From Botryotinia globosa (lineage: Eukaryota > Ascomycota > Leotiomycetes > Helotiales > Sclerotiniaceae), in assembly GCA_014898425.1 (NCBI GenBank), contig RCSZ01000011.1, forward strand, positions 742,501 to 806,500: a DNA stretch of 64,000 bases. The letters are read 5' to 3'. The notes beneath the pieces are model-generated. The model was given only the letters and a program-made list of their open reading frames with translations, made no database searches and was not told the DNA's origin. Shown one piece after another: positions 48,601 to 61,300 of the stretch. The translations under genes were made by a program, and so were the position numbers. The first letter of the stretch is position 1. Each line of letters starts with the position of its first letter.

Positions 48601-50690
48601 AATTTAATCTTTGAAAGAGAAGATAGAAACGATATACAATCTATTTGTGGCGAGTAAAGTGATAGTAAAGATTGATAATAATAATCAAAAGAAAATGAAT
48701 CGCATTGAGGATGGTGTATATATGTGTCTCATATCTCATATCTCATGTCTCATGTCTCATGTTTCAATCACGGGAGAGCGGAGACTACAGATGCCGCGTT
48801 ATCCCAATCACAATAGGAAGGGATATGTTAACCTTATTGACGCTAGATCATTTAGAGGATAAGCTACCCCGCATTTTTGTGAATATCTTGGTATCAAAGC
48901 AAAGGGTTGCCAAGTGAGACGATATAAATGCACCTGGATGGAAATATGAATTATTTATTTTATATATATAACGAGAATACGAGGACATACGAGATATAAA
49001 TTTAAATGGAAATATAAATATAAATATAAATATAAATATAAATATAAATATAAATATGAGTTATTAGAGAATCAGTATGAGGGGATGATTATAAGTATCA
49101 GACTATTAGAGAATGAGTATAAGATAAGATTATCAACATGATTATGACTATAACTATGACTATGAGACTATAGACCATGAGATTATCTCAACTCAACTTA
49201 TATCAACATGATGAATAAAGAGACACATCCACAATAGATCAACATGTCAAAAAGATAAACGTCAATCACGTGGCTATGCAATAAGAAAATGCTTCAATGA
49301 GAACAAGGCTAAACTCATCTTTTTTTCTTTGTTGTCCCTGTTGCTCCTGTGGTATGACATTAAGTGTCTCCGAAAACAGATAACGATGCATCAAGGAATT
49401 ACATCAGGCTGAGAGATATCGTGTTATATCCCCCATTGGGTCGGTAGATACTATCAGAGCCATATCAGACCTTTGAAGTATCACCTCGGGAAAACCAGAA
49501 ATGAGAAACCTGAACCCTTGCACGAGATCAACCATCGATGTTATAATTCGCACAGAACGTGAAGAGGAGAGAAGAATCAACACTCGCATGAGCGTGAGCA
49601 TGAGTGTGAGCATGAGCAGTAGCATGAGCAGTAGCATCAAGACTAACTAGAAACATTCATTCCTTTCGTGTGATAGCCAGAGGAACAACCTGTCCATCCA
49701 TACCAGAGCAGGTATAGCATCATCTCATCAAACTCAATCCCAATCCCAATCCCAATTCCATACCTTCCTCACACAAGAAGTACCTTGCAGCCACAGCCAA
49801 ACAACCCAGATTCGATCAAATTCAAATCAAACCTTCGACCCCGCACCCAATCATTGATCCTACCACTCTTTGCTTCACTACCTAGTATACCAAGTCGGCC
49901 AACGGGAACTCAACATCATCCAGCCAATACGTTGAACCCATCAAATCCTGAAATACTTAATCATTGTCGTGCTTGTCTTCCCATACCTTTTACTTGATTT
50001 TTATTCCATTTTCTCTCGAAATCTCCTGCTTCATCTCTCTACACCATCTCATCTCATCTCATATCATATCATCTCACAGCCACATCGTAAACGACGTTAT
50101 CTGAATCTTCCATTGTCTTATCAGCACAGGGCTGTACACTATTGATATTGACTAGGGAGACGATCGACTGTGCATATCGACCCAAATACTACCAGCCAAG
50201 CCCACTTTCTGTCCCAGAGGTACGCGACGGTAATCCGGTTGGAATAATCCGGTACACGGAGCATTTCAAGTGAGTGATGGATGTTTCTCTATTGTTCGAT
50301 TTTCTATACCAAGGTCATCTATCTACCTTACCGCTCATACCGATTTCGCATGCTTCTCTCGAACTTCCCAAGGGCTTCGTTTGTTTCCGGACCCATTTCC
50401 GATCAATCCCACGTCCGTTCATATGTTTGATGACGCCTGGGTCTTTGATTTGGATCGATGCGAATAGTCCAATTATATGGATTAGATTCCCCACAGCCCA
50501 CAAGAATCAAGGTCGTTCTTGGATACCTATGTACATATAAACACCATGTCCCACGCCTGTTCTTCCATCGTGAAAGATATAAAGTCGTTCGGGCTAACAA
50601 TTCACGGCTGCTTACAGAGCAAGAAACCTGCTCAATACCATATCAATCTACCTTGAATTCATACACATCCCCTTTGTCAAACCACCCACA
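48601..50690. other. Intergenic with simple repeats; leader of the mitochondrial carrier
   Basis: About 2.1 kb without credible genes. It contains an ATAAAT repeat (listed separately), GAGCAT/GAGCAG-type repeats near 49587-49640, CAATCC repeats near 49735-49760 and CATCT repeats near 50045-50080. The last few hundred bases, CA-rich, are the probable 5' leader of the carrier gene. Confidence 0.5.
49010..49057. repeat. ATAAAT hexanucleotide tandem repeat
   Basis: About eight near-perfect copies of ATAAAT in tandem. Confidence 0.85.
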
Positions 50691-51710
50691 ATGTCCACCA
50701 CCAACTCCATCAAGCAAGCTGCCGAAGCAGCACGAAATCGAACATCAGAAGCAATGGAAACAACCAAACGACTTGCCGACTCTGCCAAAGCAGATCCCAT
50801 AGCTGTTAAAAACGATATCCTTCACACTCCATTCATGCGTGCCGCTCTCCCTTTCATCAACGGAGGTCTCGCAGGCATGACAGCTACCACCGTCATCCAA
50901 CCCATCGACATGATCAAAGTGCGTCTCCAACTCGCCGGTGAAGGAATCCGCACCGGTCCCAAACCCACCCCTCTATCCGTGACCCGCGAGATTCTCGCCT
51001 CCGGCAAAGCACTAGACCTCTACACCGGTCTCAGCGCAGGCCTCCTCCGCCAAGCCGTCTACACCACCGCCCGTCTTGGCTTCTTCGATAGTTTCATGAC
51101 GACCCTCTCCGCTCGCTCAAAAGAAAACAATACCACCATCGGCTTCAAAGAACGCGCCGTAGCAGGTCTCACAGCTGGTGGCTTGGCGGCCATGATAGGC
51201 AATCCTGCAGATCTCGCTCTGATCCGCATGCAATCCGATGGATTGAAACCACTAGCGGAACGCAAAAATTATAAATCCGTCATCGATGCTCTCACATCCA
51301 TTACCAAATCCGAAGGCATCACAGCTCTCTGGGCGGGGTGCGCACCCACGGTTGTGCGAGCCATGGCTCTTAATTTCGGACAGTTGGCATTTTTCTCCGA
51401 AGCAAAATCACAACTCAAGACACGCACTGATTGGAACCCCAAAACACAAACACTTACCGCTTCAGCCGTCGCCGGTTTCTTTGCAAGTTTCTTCAGTTTA
51501 CCGTTTGATTTTGTCAAGACGAGGTTGCAGAAACAGGGAAGAGGAAAAGATCGGGTTTACAAGGGCATGGGGGATTGTTTTGTAAAGGTTGCGAGAGAAG
51601 AAGGTATGATGAGGTTTTACAGAGGGTTTGGTACGTATTATGTGAGGATTGCTCCGCATGCGATGGTTACATTGATTGTGGCGGATTGGTTGGGTTTTAT
51701 GACTAAGTAA
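50691..51710 (+). CDS. Mitochondrial carrier, 2-oxoglutarate/malate type (SLC25A11-like)
   Basis: A single-exon frame of 339 residues with the three-fold carrier structure. Px[DE]xx[KR] motifs open each repeat's first helix end: PIDMIKVR at 71, PADLALIRM at 172 and PFDFVKTR at 271. The paired matrix motifs and six predicted membrane helices fill residues 50-335. Specific residues such as ISxGLxAGLLRQAVYTTARLG and GNPADLALIRMQSDG are those of the oxoglutarate carrier rather than the citrate or ADP/ATP carriers. It would exchange 2-oxoglutarate for malate across the inner mitochondrial membrane (malate-aspartate shuttle, NADPH supply). The N-terminal ~45 residues, Ala/Lys/Thr-rich and amphipathic, form an extension longer than in animal members. 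GC-biased third positions suggest high expression. Confidence 0.9.
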   Translation: MSTTNSIKQAAEAARNRTSEAMETTKRLADSAKADPIAVKNDILHTPFMRAALPFINGGLAGMTATTVIQPIDMIKVRLQLAGEGIRTGPKPTPLSVTREILASGKALDLYTGLSAGLLRQAVYTTARLGFFDSFMTTLSARSKENNTTIGFKERAVAGLTAGGLAAMIGNPADLALIRMQSDGLKPLAERKNYKSVIDALTSITKSEGITALWAGCAPTVVRAMALNFGQLAFFSEAKSQLKTRTDWNPKTQTLTASAVAGFFASFFSLPFDFVKTRLQKQGRGKDRVYKGMGDCFVKVAREEGMMRFYRGFGTYYVRIAPHAMVTLIVADWLGFMTK

Positions 51711-52434
51711 GTGGGTCCGGGTGGTGCAGGTGTGATATGGTGTGGCTGGAAGCTGAGGAGCGGAGTGGAGTGGAATGGAGAGAGGGAAGTGGGTCCCGAT
51801 TTGAGGTTGAGGTGGAACCTTGAAGACATGGGTTGATGAATGAATATCTGATAATGCAGCATTGTTTGATGGATTGCTTGGGATGGAATTGGAATTGGAA
51901 TTGGAATTGGTTGATAGGATGGAGTTACACGTTTAGGATACCGTTTTGGGGGTTGGATGTTTCTAGTTCAGCATCTTTGGATTAGGTTTAGGAATCAGGA
52001 TAGGATGCTCGGGAATCGTTTTTAGTTATCCAATGCATTTCCGACTATTTATATTTATATTTACATTTATTGCCTTTGTTTTGTTTGTCTCCTCGAAGCG
52101 TTTGAAGAAAGATTTATTATATCATATTTATACATCTTGGGATGAGACAGGAGGGGGCGATTTAACCTTGGTAGAAAGATTTGGTCTCATTCACAGCGGC
52201 TGCTTCTATACACCATCTATTTTAGTAAATATAGTGTTTACTTACCTACATGGGTAGTTCTTGGGGTAGCTAGGTAGTTACTTTTTAAGCGAAAATCTGC
52301 TTTCTGTTCGTTATTCGGTATTAAGGATTTACTACTGGCTACCTACCTAGATTGGTGGTTGAAGTATAAGGTATGATCAATTATAAAAGTTGTGTTATCT
52401 AAGTTATATTATTAGAAGGTGCTATGTACCTGAA

Positions 52435-52682
52435 GATGGAGGAGGGGATATGGAGGGGATATGGAGGGGGTGGAGAGGATATAGAGGAGATATAGAGAGG
52501 ATATCAAGGGGATATGGAGGGGATTTGTGGAGAGGGAGTATGGAGAGGGGATGTGTAAAGAGGATATAAAGAGGGAGTATAGAAAGGGAGTATGGAAAGG
52601 GGATGTGTGGAGGCGGTATGGAGAAGGAGTATGGAGAGGGAGTATGGAGAGGGAGAGGGAGTATGGAGAGGGGATATGGGAT
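52435..52682. repeat. Purine-strand tract of imperfect GGATATGGAGGG units
   Basis: About 250 bases almost free of C on the plus strand, built from variants of GATATGGAGGG, GAGAGGATAT and GAGTATGGAGAG. The opposite strand is a pyrimidine tract. Confidence 0.8.
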
Positions 52683-54442
52683 GTAGAATCTGTAGTCTAT
52701 AGTTTGGAGATTTGAGATCTGAGATTTGAGATTCGGATAGCGATACATTATATTGATATTAAACAGCTATCAAGACTCAAGAATCTGCAGCAACGCATCT
52801 GCTTGTCTGGAAGTGGGAAGTTATGATTAATTGAGATCTTTGTATCTAGACTAAGTAGTCTAGGAGTTATATCTCCAGTAATTCAATTCAAGTTCAGTAT
52901 ATCTTTTTTCATATTTCTATTTCTATCTATAGATCCGGAAAGGAAAAAAGCTGGTTTCTAGATCTGAAATACTTAACAATATTGAATATTCGAAGAGATT
53001 GATCTTAAGGGTGTTGGGATTTATTTGAGATGGATGTAATATTAATAGATATCAAATTTATCTTTCCCACCCATTTCATCCCATCCCATCCCATCCGATT
53101 CCCTTTCACCATTTCGATTTCGAGAGGATGTGAGAGAGAGGATATATAGTATATAGCAGATGGATATCTACGCGTTTGGTCTCACATGCGCTGAAAGAAT
53201 ATCTTGATTGGATAAGATGTGGTTGGTTAGTATGCTTGATATCTATTAATATTACATCTCCTTATTCCTTCAAAAATATTTGGTTCCCACTTCTCCCGAC
53301 AAATCACACGAATCTACCGTATGCTTCTCTTTCTTATTCCAAATCCACATGTACAGAATCAGTATCCTCCACCTCCTATTTCGCATTCGCATTCTCATCT
53401 CATTCTCATTTTCCAATTCCGCGTTACGCGATATGAATCAAATCAAATCAAATTCAATCCTTCATCTTGGATATTCATAGACTCAAATCTATCTACCTAC
53501 CTAGTATTCCCCAACTTATTGAATGCTCACAAATTATGATATCCTCTTATGAGTAAAGTATCTCAATCTATCCTGCATAACTAACCAATACCTCCAAGAC
53601 GACATCCGCAATACAAACTCTCTCACTCCATATTGCTTCATCACCGAGCTTCGAAATGATCTCATCTCCTCGACCTGTATCGCAAGTATGTATCTACGTA
53701 GGTAATATACAAACATCGCAGAAACACCTCTGTAGATTTTCCTCTTGTTTATAATTTCAAACCCATAACGCGTGACGAGGAATGAATTCTATTTTCATTT
53801 TCATTTTCTTATACATATTCGTATTCAAGAAAAGCACTATATATCCCAATACGAGAAATGATACAGTCCATCGCATCCCCCAGAAATGAGCGCGGCTCAT
53901 CAAAATTCATAATAAATATCACAGATCTCTAACAGAAAAAGTTTATTTAGATAAGTCAGACTGGATAGCAAGCAAGCAAACACTATTAACACCAAGCCCA
54001 CAATGAAAAGTAAAATCTCTACATTGAACAACGCGATGGTAGATAGATATTCCTCATAAACGAATCGAATTATTCGGGATACGAAAGAGCTAGAAGTGGA
54101 TATTGTTCTATCTAGTATGCTATACTATCCAGCTAGCAGTAAGAGGAAGGAATTCATAAATACATGCATGTATATATATCATGAAAAGAGAATATGATTT
54201 CATATAGTGATAGGATAGGATAGGATATCCACATGAGATGTATTCAATCATCGAAGTTGGGAATGGGAGGGGAGATATAATATGAGCACCTTTCGGGATT
54301 TGATATGATATGATACTGGATATGCAAAAGCAGAGAGAGTAGAGTAAAGAAGGGAAATGGAGTGCGGATTTATGGAGCTGTAGTGATGATGAGATGGATG
54401 GCTTTCGAAAGTATTACGATTGATGAATTGGTTGGTACGGAT

Positions 54443-54480
54443 AGGGAAAGAGAAAGAGAAAGAGAAAGAGAAAGAGAAGG
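54443..54480. repeat. GAAAGA hexanucleotide repeat
   Basis: Five to six copies of a GAAAGA/AGAGAA unit, purine-only on the plus strand. Confidence 0.85.
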
Positions 54481-55112
54481 ATATGAATCGATTTCTCGTT
54501 TATTATTTTTTTCCCATGAAATAAAACAGAACTAGAGGAGAAAACGAGTATCTGAAATATGTTCCCACTGGGCGTCGTATTTCGAATCATAGACCATTCG
54601 GTAATAGATATAGATAATAAATCAAGCCAGCGGCCCGCAGCCAAATGGCCAAAGACGCTTAAAATCCACATCGAGTTTGTTCAGGATAGATACACAAAGT
54701 ATTTGAATATCAAGTCAACTAATATTCACACAATACACATTATATCGTCCAATTTCCATTTCATTATTCCATAGAAATCAATCAAGATGATCAGTACAGA
54801 ATAAAAAGGTACCTAGATAGGTAGGTAGGTAAAGACCTCGCGATTCCCTCTACTTTCCTCGCGTTCCCGCGCCATCCAGCACCCACCAGCCGAAGAGGTA
54901 TTTGAAAGCAGGAAGGCATCTATCATACACCTCATAATTAAATTCTCCATCAAATTAGACCAGCCATGAAACGCCCAGCCCCATTCTGAAATTTTTGCGC
55001 CCGCTTCCTTATTAGTTGATCATTTAACACATCATATGCATGGTTTTCCTAATTGTTCGCAGATATCCCGAGTTACCACCCCTTTGCCCCATATCCCAGA
55101 TCGATGCCCCTC

Positions 55113-58100
55113 TTAACCCTGCGTATCCTTGATTGCGACGAGAAGATCTGTCATATAAGTGGCCTGTTTAGATTGTATCGAATTAGTATGAATGAAACGA
55201 TCAATAATTGTGAGAGAGATGCAGTCGAGTATTCAGCACTAAAAGTCATAAAGATATAAATTGTCTCCCCACGACCTTGCGGTCAATACGGATGAACGAA
55301 AGTTATGTAAATTTGTTTTGATAATCATGTGAGAGTTGCTGGATAAAGAAAATTTGAACCGAGAAGGGAGGTTGAAAAGGATTGGGGGAGAGTAGCATAC
55401 CAAAATCTTATTATGCGCATAGATAGCAAATAATCTCGGTTCCACAGGTTTGAACAACCGATCAACCCACGAAACTTCACCCTCTTTGAGAGCCGCCTCC
55501 TCTGCTTCAGTCTTACTGACATTCCTTGCCAAGTTTCGGAGAACGAGCACTGCACTTAGTGGAATACCTGCTGCATCATTATGCTCATCGACAGCTGTGA
55601 AGTGGTATTTGAAGCTTATGCGAGGTGGCTGGACGATGTATGATGGTTTGTGTTTCTTGGCTGGTGGAGGACCTGAAGGTTCTTGTGATTCGCGTTCGCT
55701 AGCAGGGGTACGCTTAGGAGGGAGATGAACTTTGATGTGAGTAGCGGCTTCTGAGAGCTTCGTGGCAGGAGAGGAGCGGAAACGAGAACATGTATCCCAT
55801 GCGCAAACATATTGTTGATTTGAGGCTGAATTGACGTATTTGTTGTCCGCGTTAAGTTGGGCTCCGAAATGAGTTTTGAGAATATGCTGATAACCTGCTT
55901 CAGGAGTCATGTAGAATTCTCCGCAGGGCTTTCCGACATGAGTGCGCCACAAACATTTGGTGTATGCCTCTCCTTGTAGGTCTACTGGCTCACTGCGGCA
56001 TCGAATGCCCTTAATGATGAATTTCGTTACAGGGCCGTTTTGGACTTGTGCATTCGCTTTGTCGCCAAAAGTCGTGCTTACATTCTTGATGAAATCTGCA
56101 GCAGGAAGAAGTGGCTTTAATGTTTGTGTGGCCAAGTAATTGAATTGTTGTTGGTAGGCGTGCCACAAGGCAATTTGTGTGATAGACTCATCGGGATCTT
56201 CCTCGTAGAGGCAACGCAGCCAGCGTGAACTACGCTCTGGTTCCTCAAACTTGGCAATTTCGAGTAGTAAATCTTGTGGAATAGGCGCAATCTCTGACGG
56301 TGCAGGCTTTCTGTACTGAGTTCCAAGATTAAACTCTTTTTCTATGATGCGAGCGCCATGCATGAGGAGTCGTGTCAACTGTTTGACCAGTGGTTCTGCT
56401 TTCACCTCTGTGATAAGGTAATCCACATTTTCAACAACCGCGGTGTATTGATAGAGGAAATCCAAGCAAGCATGGGCAAGGTCTTCGTCATTTAGCAAGG
56501 TCCAATCAATAATGTTTTGTACAGCGGATGCTGGTACACCCTTAAGGAGATTGTTCTCCTCAAGATTCATTGATATTCTGCTGATAGATCTCAGGGAGGT
56601 TAAGATGGCGCCTCGATCGTGTGAATCCAGTTGTGCGAGGAGTGAAAGGTAAAGGGGATCTCCGACCTCAAAGTGAAGATACTTGGTAAGCTGTTCAGCG
56701 ATATCTAAAGCGTAGTGTTTCAACTCTACAACAGTGTCAGAATTGGGGAGGTTCAAGGCAATGGTGAGAAAATCTCGTAGAGGTGCAAGTTCAGATACGT
56801 AGAAGGCGTTTTCCTCTAACATTACCATATTTCTCATTGTTAATGCTGCCTCGTTGATCTGAAGAAGAGTATCACTGAATTCTTCGGTTTGAATACTATC
56901 ATCAACTGGTAGCTTAGCTAACTGTTTGATTCTTTCCAGTATGTCTGGTGTGCCTTCCAGACCGTTGATTGTGTCAGTGGTAGATATCATGTCGCCATCT
57001 TCTGTGTAGGATATCTTCCAGTGAACATCGTAGAACAATGAACTGACTTCGAGCATCTTTTCGATCAAGGCTTCGGCAAGTCCTGGAAATCCTTCGAATT
57101 TGTATTTGTCACCACGTTCCATGGAGATTTTAACCAGATGGTGTAGAGCGTAATCTTGCTCATCTTTGATGCCTGATCTCAGGGAACAGAGGCAACGAAC
57201 GTAGATGTTAGGTCCATCAAAACCAGCTTCGCGAATCATTAGTACCCACTCTTGAGACGGAACAACAATCTCAGAGGAAACATTAGAAAACTTACTGCCA
57301 GGTAACATCATCCCCCTTGGAATTGTACTAGCTTTGGCACCTTCTGCGGCCGCAGCTGCATCCTTCAATGCTTTCTGGCGTCGTGCAAACTCGACGGGAT
57401 TATTTCCAGGTGTAATTATAGGTCGCAGTGTCAGTGGCATCTGGAGTCGAGGTTCGTAATTTGTAACTGCGAGAGACATATTTTCGATACCAGAGGAAGG
57501 GTTGTGTGAGAAGGGACCACCAACTCGTGGCATATGATGTTGATGCGAATGAGAGGGTGTTTGGTGTTGAGGTAAGTGGTGCTGTGGAGTTGGTGGAGGA
57601 TGAGAAGTCGCAGAGGGATGTTGTCGAACTTGTCGAGATGGTTGGGTGTCGGGTTGAAACAATACCCGCTGTGGAGGAGCTTGTCGTAGACCTCGAGTCA
57701 TCCTGCCTCCAGATCCAGGTGTCTCTTCACTTCCATTTCTATCGCGCACAGGTGTACCATCATCACCAGAAGCCTCCGAATTCTCAGTACCAAGCATACC
57801 CGTCTCTCTACGAATCGAGGGTCTGAAATTCTCCATCGTCCGGAAAAGAAGCCCCCCTCCTTTCGCGGTCGTATCTTCCAGTATTTCACGGGGAGGTGGT
57901 ACCTTGCCATGGTACGTTGAGATTTCATATGCGGCGAGGTATTTGTAATATGTTGTTTTGAGACTAAATGCCAGCGCAGGTAAATTATTAGCTCCCAAGT
58001 TGAAATCTGAACCAAGCTTTCTCCAGGCAAGTTTTTCATCGCTAACTTTATCGTAGCCACCGCGCTCAATTACAGTATTGTAAAGGTGCAATAAGTCAAT

Positions 58101-58241
58101 TGTCTTAGTTCCAACTCGCGGTTCAGGATCGAAATGCGTGCCTCTTTTTTCATGATAGACTCTAAGTTTTGCGATAAAATCCTCATATTCGGGAGTATGA
58201 ACGATTGAGGTGTCATGGTGAATAACTCTTGGGGGCGCCAT
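55113..58241 (-). CDS. rsc9: RSC9-like chromatin remodelling subunit (ARID + RFX-like domain)
   Basis: Exon 1 58241-55401 (947 codons) and a terminal exon 55163-55113 (ATYMTDLLVAIKDTQG plus stop) join in phase 0 across a 237-nt intron, giving 963 residues. Residues 14-110 form an ARID/BRIGHT DNA-binding domain (DFIAKLRVYHEKRGTHFDPE, DLLHLYNTVIERGGYDKVS, AWRKLGSDFNL). A disordered Pro/His/Gln-rich linker follows (about 130-260), then an armadillo-like helical region. An RFX-type winged helix lies near residues 650-755 (RWLRCLYEEDPDESITQIA). Near 758-830 are two Cys/His finger-like units (CLWRTHVGKPCGEF..H and CAWDTCSRF). This order is that of RSC9/ARID2-type subunits of the RSC/PBAF SWI/SNF remodeller in the nucleus. 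It is divergent from the Rec114-like gene. Confidence 0.88.
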
Positions 58242-58912
58242 TGTAATATCCTGCCATGCGACAATTATGGTGATCCAATGGTTGTCCGAAAAGCTTCTTT
58301 TGATGCGACAAATAAATCAACGCGTAGAAATTGCGACGGCGACGCGATCGGTCGTTGGAGGTTGTGAGCTCCGGACTGACTTTTGGACGAGAAATGTAGG
58401 TACACCCGAAATTTAAGGTATCAACTATTTCACTTTGACATGAACGGCTGGTAGAGGACCGTGCGTTTATAGTTAGTGGCTTGTGACATAGTAGTTGCCA
58501 TCCATCGCCTAAAATTTGATGAATCTATCTCCAACTTTGAACAATCGTCAGTAACCATAACTGACAACGAACTGTTTTCAGTTCGATTCCGTGGAAAATT
58601 TTCAATTGAAAAGGACAATCATCTCAAAGGAATTCATTCAAAAATAGGTTGATACAGGGACAGCGACACTGATATGACTACCATCCTAAGGTTGTCAATG
58701 TCACCATTACTATCATTCAAACATTGATCTCAAACTGACAGATTCCTGTTACTTACTTCCATAGTATTTATCATCCGAAGATTCTCTACATATTATCCCT
58801 GTTCTGTTTCTTCTATCTTCTCTCCTGTTTCTCCATTTTTTCCTCAATATATCATCTATGCAGTCATTGTCGTTTATTTTTCATTCAAATATCCTTAATT
58901 TCATAGTTCGAG
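58242..58912. promoter_or_regulatory. Divergent promoter region with ACGCGT box
   Basis: 671 bases lie between the two start codons. An ACGCGT hexamer at 58320-58325 and a GACGCGA near 58341 match the MluI cell-cycle box bound by MBF-type factors. The plus-strand leader (58740-58912) is pyrimidine-rich. Site function is inferred from sequence form. Confidence 0.4.
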
Positions 58913-60982
58913 ATGTCTCGTTTCTTCTCTCAAGAGTCTCTCACTTTCTCACAATCGCAACTGAATTCGGCCGTTGTTGTTCCTCTTGTCAAGTTCTCAT
59001 GCTCTTTAACCCATCAAGGTGATACCACAGGTGCTCAATGGACTCATTACTCGAGAAGTGATCTTGAACTTGTGATTCAAGAGGTGCAAGTTAGTAGTTC
59101 AGTGAATGAAAAGCACTTGTTAATGAAAGTAGTGGCAGGCGCTGAGTATCTGGTATGTGATAAATCTTTGTGCAAGGCTTTCAATGTTGTAACACCTTTC
59201 AAGGAAGAACAGAATTTAAACAATATCGTGAGGGTTTACAGGAACTTCGTTTTGTCTCCAGGGAGCGAGATTCCAGTGAGAGTAGTGGTTAAGCCTCCAC
59301 TTCTCGCATTGCGTTACCCAAAGCTTAATGATGTAAGTTAAGAGCGCCGCAAGTTTCTTTCTTCCTTTTCATAGCAGCTGACATTAGTTCTTTAGGTTCG
59401 TAGGCTGCAATTCAGGTTTCGTGGTGACTCGGACTTCAATCAGGTTCTCAATATCTTGACAAACTTGGGTTTGACGGCAACAGAAAGCTTGTCGTCAGGG
59501 CCCGTCTTACAATCCCGTCCACCGACTGCAGACTCGACGTCTTCTGGAATATCTAATGGCCATTCTTCAGCTGTAGGTTATCTTCCTTTAACTCCAAGCA
59601 GCGAATTCAAAGTTCCCATGCGGCCAGATTCAGCTAGTTCTATACTTCAGAGACCGAGTAGCTCGTATACTACCCAATCCGATGATCACCTCTACATCAG
59701 ACCACAATCTGCCATGTCCATATCTTCATTTATGCCTCAGTCTAAGCCATCTGCCGAGCCACTCAATAGAGCGCAATCATTATATGTTTCTCAGTTCGAG
59801 CGAGAGGTATGTCCTGTTCTTTTCATTCTATTTTATTTGGTTTTAATCTTTCCATAGCAACGACAAATTCAATCCTCAAACTCTGTACTGAATACCTCAG
59901 ATAAGGTGCCTGCAGATGGTAATTCATATGTGAATCGAGTTCTGTTGCCAAAGCCAGAAGAATCCCAACGTCGGTTCTCTACCTCGCCTTTCTTCGAAAC
60001 ACAGAGAAAATATTGCCTACCCGATAGATTGACTTCGTTGTCTTCGGCCAATGATCCACCTGTTTCAAGAAATGAGATGCATGAAACGGCGCTAGATTGT
60101 TTACGTCCAGTCGAAGATTGTTCATTGCCTCGTTCGACTGGGTATCCGTTCTTCGGTACACCAGGAAAACGCCCAATATCTCTTCCAGCCGAGAATGATA
60201 TTTGCCTGGGCCTTCCTATACCACCAAAGCGACAATTACCATTTGCGACTATGAAAGATCCTCTGAGATCAAAATCTGTATCCGTAGCCGACACCAGTAG
60301 ATCAGTTCAAGCTCCACAACAGCGAAAGCGACCGCTTGAAGAGTCCATTGGGGAAAAGACGTCAAATGCGATTATCAAGCCTGCTAAAAAGCCAGCAAAG
60401 AGACGTGTTGCAAGTCGCAAGGGTACTACGCATCTACCAGAAATTAATGGCCTATCAAGTAATGCTTTTCCTTCAAAAAACAGTTCAGCAAGTGGCACCC
60501 TTGACATCCCAATGAAGACAGCAAAATCGCCTCCTGTTGAAGCCAAGAGCATTGCAACACCAATCGCATCAGATACAACTTCATCGAAACTGCAGGCAGA
60601 AGGAATCAAGGCTAGACAGCAGTCTGTACCAACACTCACAATTCCCATAACTCTAAAAATGGTGGATAGATCTACTCAAACTCAGACTCTTTCAGGTCGA
60701 GACCACACAGCGGCTCTCAAACCTGCTTCTGATATTCCTGTCGTAAACCTTCAGTCAACACGATCAACAGCTTCTGTATTACAGGATGATTTGGATCTAG
60801 TTGTGTCAAGATACAGTTCGGGCTCGCGGGTAAATCTGCCGCCAAATTACAACGAACTTCCCAATGACAAACGGCATAAAATGCTCAACGATTTTATCAT
60901 CAAAAATTTAGAGAATGATGACTTTCTCAAGTTAGCGGAGGATATGGATGTTTCTTGGCGTAGGATAGGTCTTACAAGATAG
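58913..60982 (+). CDS. Probable Rec114/Rec7-like meiotic recombination protein
   Basis: Exons 58913-59332, 59396-59806 and 59858-60982, all in phase 0, give 651 residues. The first ~170 residues have a strand-rich, PH-like pattern (LELVIQEVQVSSSVNEKHLL, then VRRLQFRFRGDSDFNQVLNI and LTNLGL) resembling the Rec114 N-terminal domain with its closing helix. The middle ~430 residues are Ser/Pro-rich and disordered with basic patches (KPAKKPAKRRVASRK), suggesting DNA binding or nuclear import. The last ~35 residues form a conserved-looking helix pair (MLNDFIIKNLENDDFLKLAE, MDVSWRRIGL), as in the Mei4-binding C-terminus of Rec114. Rec114 is an accessory factor of Spo11 double-strand break formation. 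The assignment rests on pattern memory of a fast-evolving family, so it is moderate. Confidence 0.55.
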
Positions 60983-61300
60983 CTGAGCTTTGTTAGGTTA
61001 GTGTGTCAATAGTCATCAGTGGAAGAAAACGGCATTTGGCTATTAGATGGATCTGATGCTTTATTTTTGCTGGGTTCGGGTAGAATAAAGTACGATTTTA
61101 TAATTGGCTAGATATCTGGAAAGCTGTGAATAATTTAACATTACAGCACTGATAATCTTCTGCTAACTTTACAGAATTACACAACAATACACAAAACTCC
61201 TCTTCTGTAACTGAGCCCAGCCCAAGTGTGCGCCGTTATATACTTTACATCGCGACGACCTTAGTAGTCTCAAGATCGTTCAATTCCCTCAACCATTCAA
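60983..61300. other. Intergenic between convergent genes
   Basis: 318 bases between the stop codons of two convergent genes. Nothing but AT-rich UTR-like sequence is seen. Confidence 0.5.

Larger units (their letters stand above)
51711..55112. other. Repeat-rich intergenic region
   Basis: About 3.4 kb with no supported gene. It contains GGAATT repeats (51885-51910), a purine-rich tract and a GAAAGA tract (both listed), GATAG repeats near 54210, and several CTACCTAG/TAGGTAGG motifs (52330-52350, 53495-53505, 54808-54830). A CATCCCATCCCATCC microrepeat sits near 53080. Short frames here derive from the repeats. Confidence 0.5.

Noticed and set aside
48454..48657. Open frame of 67 codons rich in Ile, Tyr and Leu
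   Set aside because: It is the translation of the tetranucleotide microsatellite.
54414..54671. 85-codon minus frame ending in Phe/Leu repeats
   Set aside because: Half of it is the GAAAGA microsatellite read in reverse.
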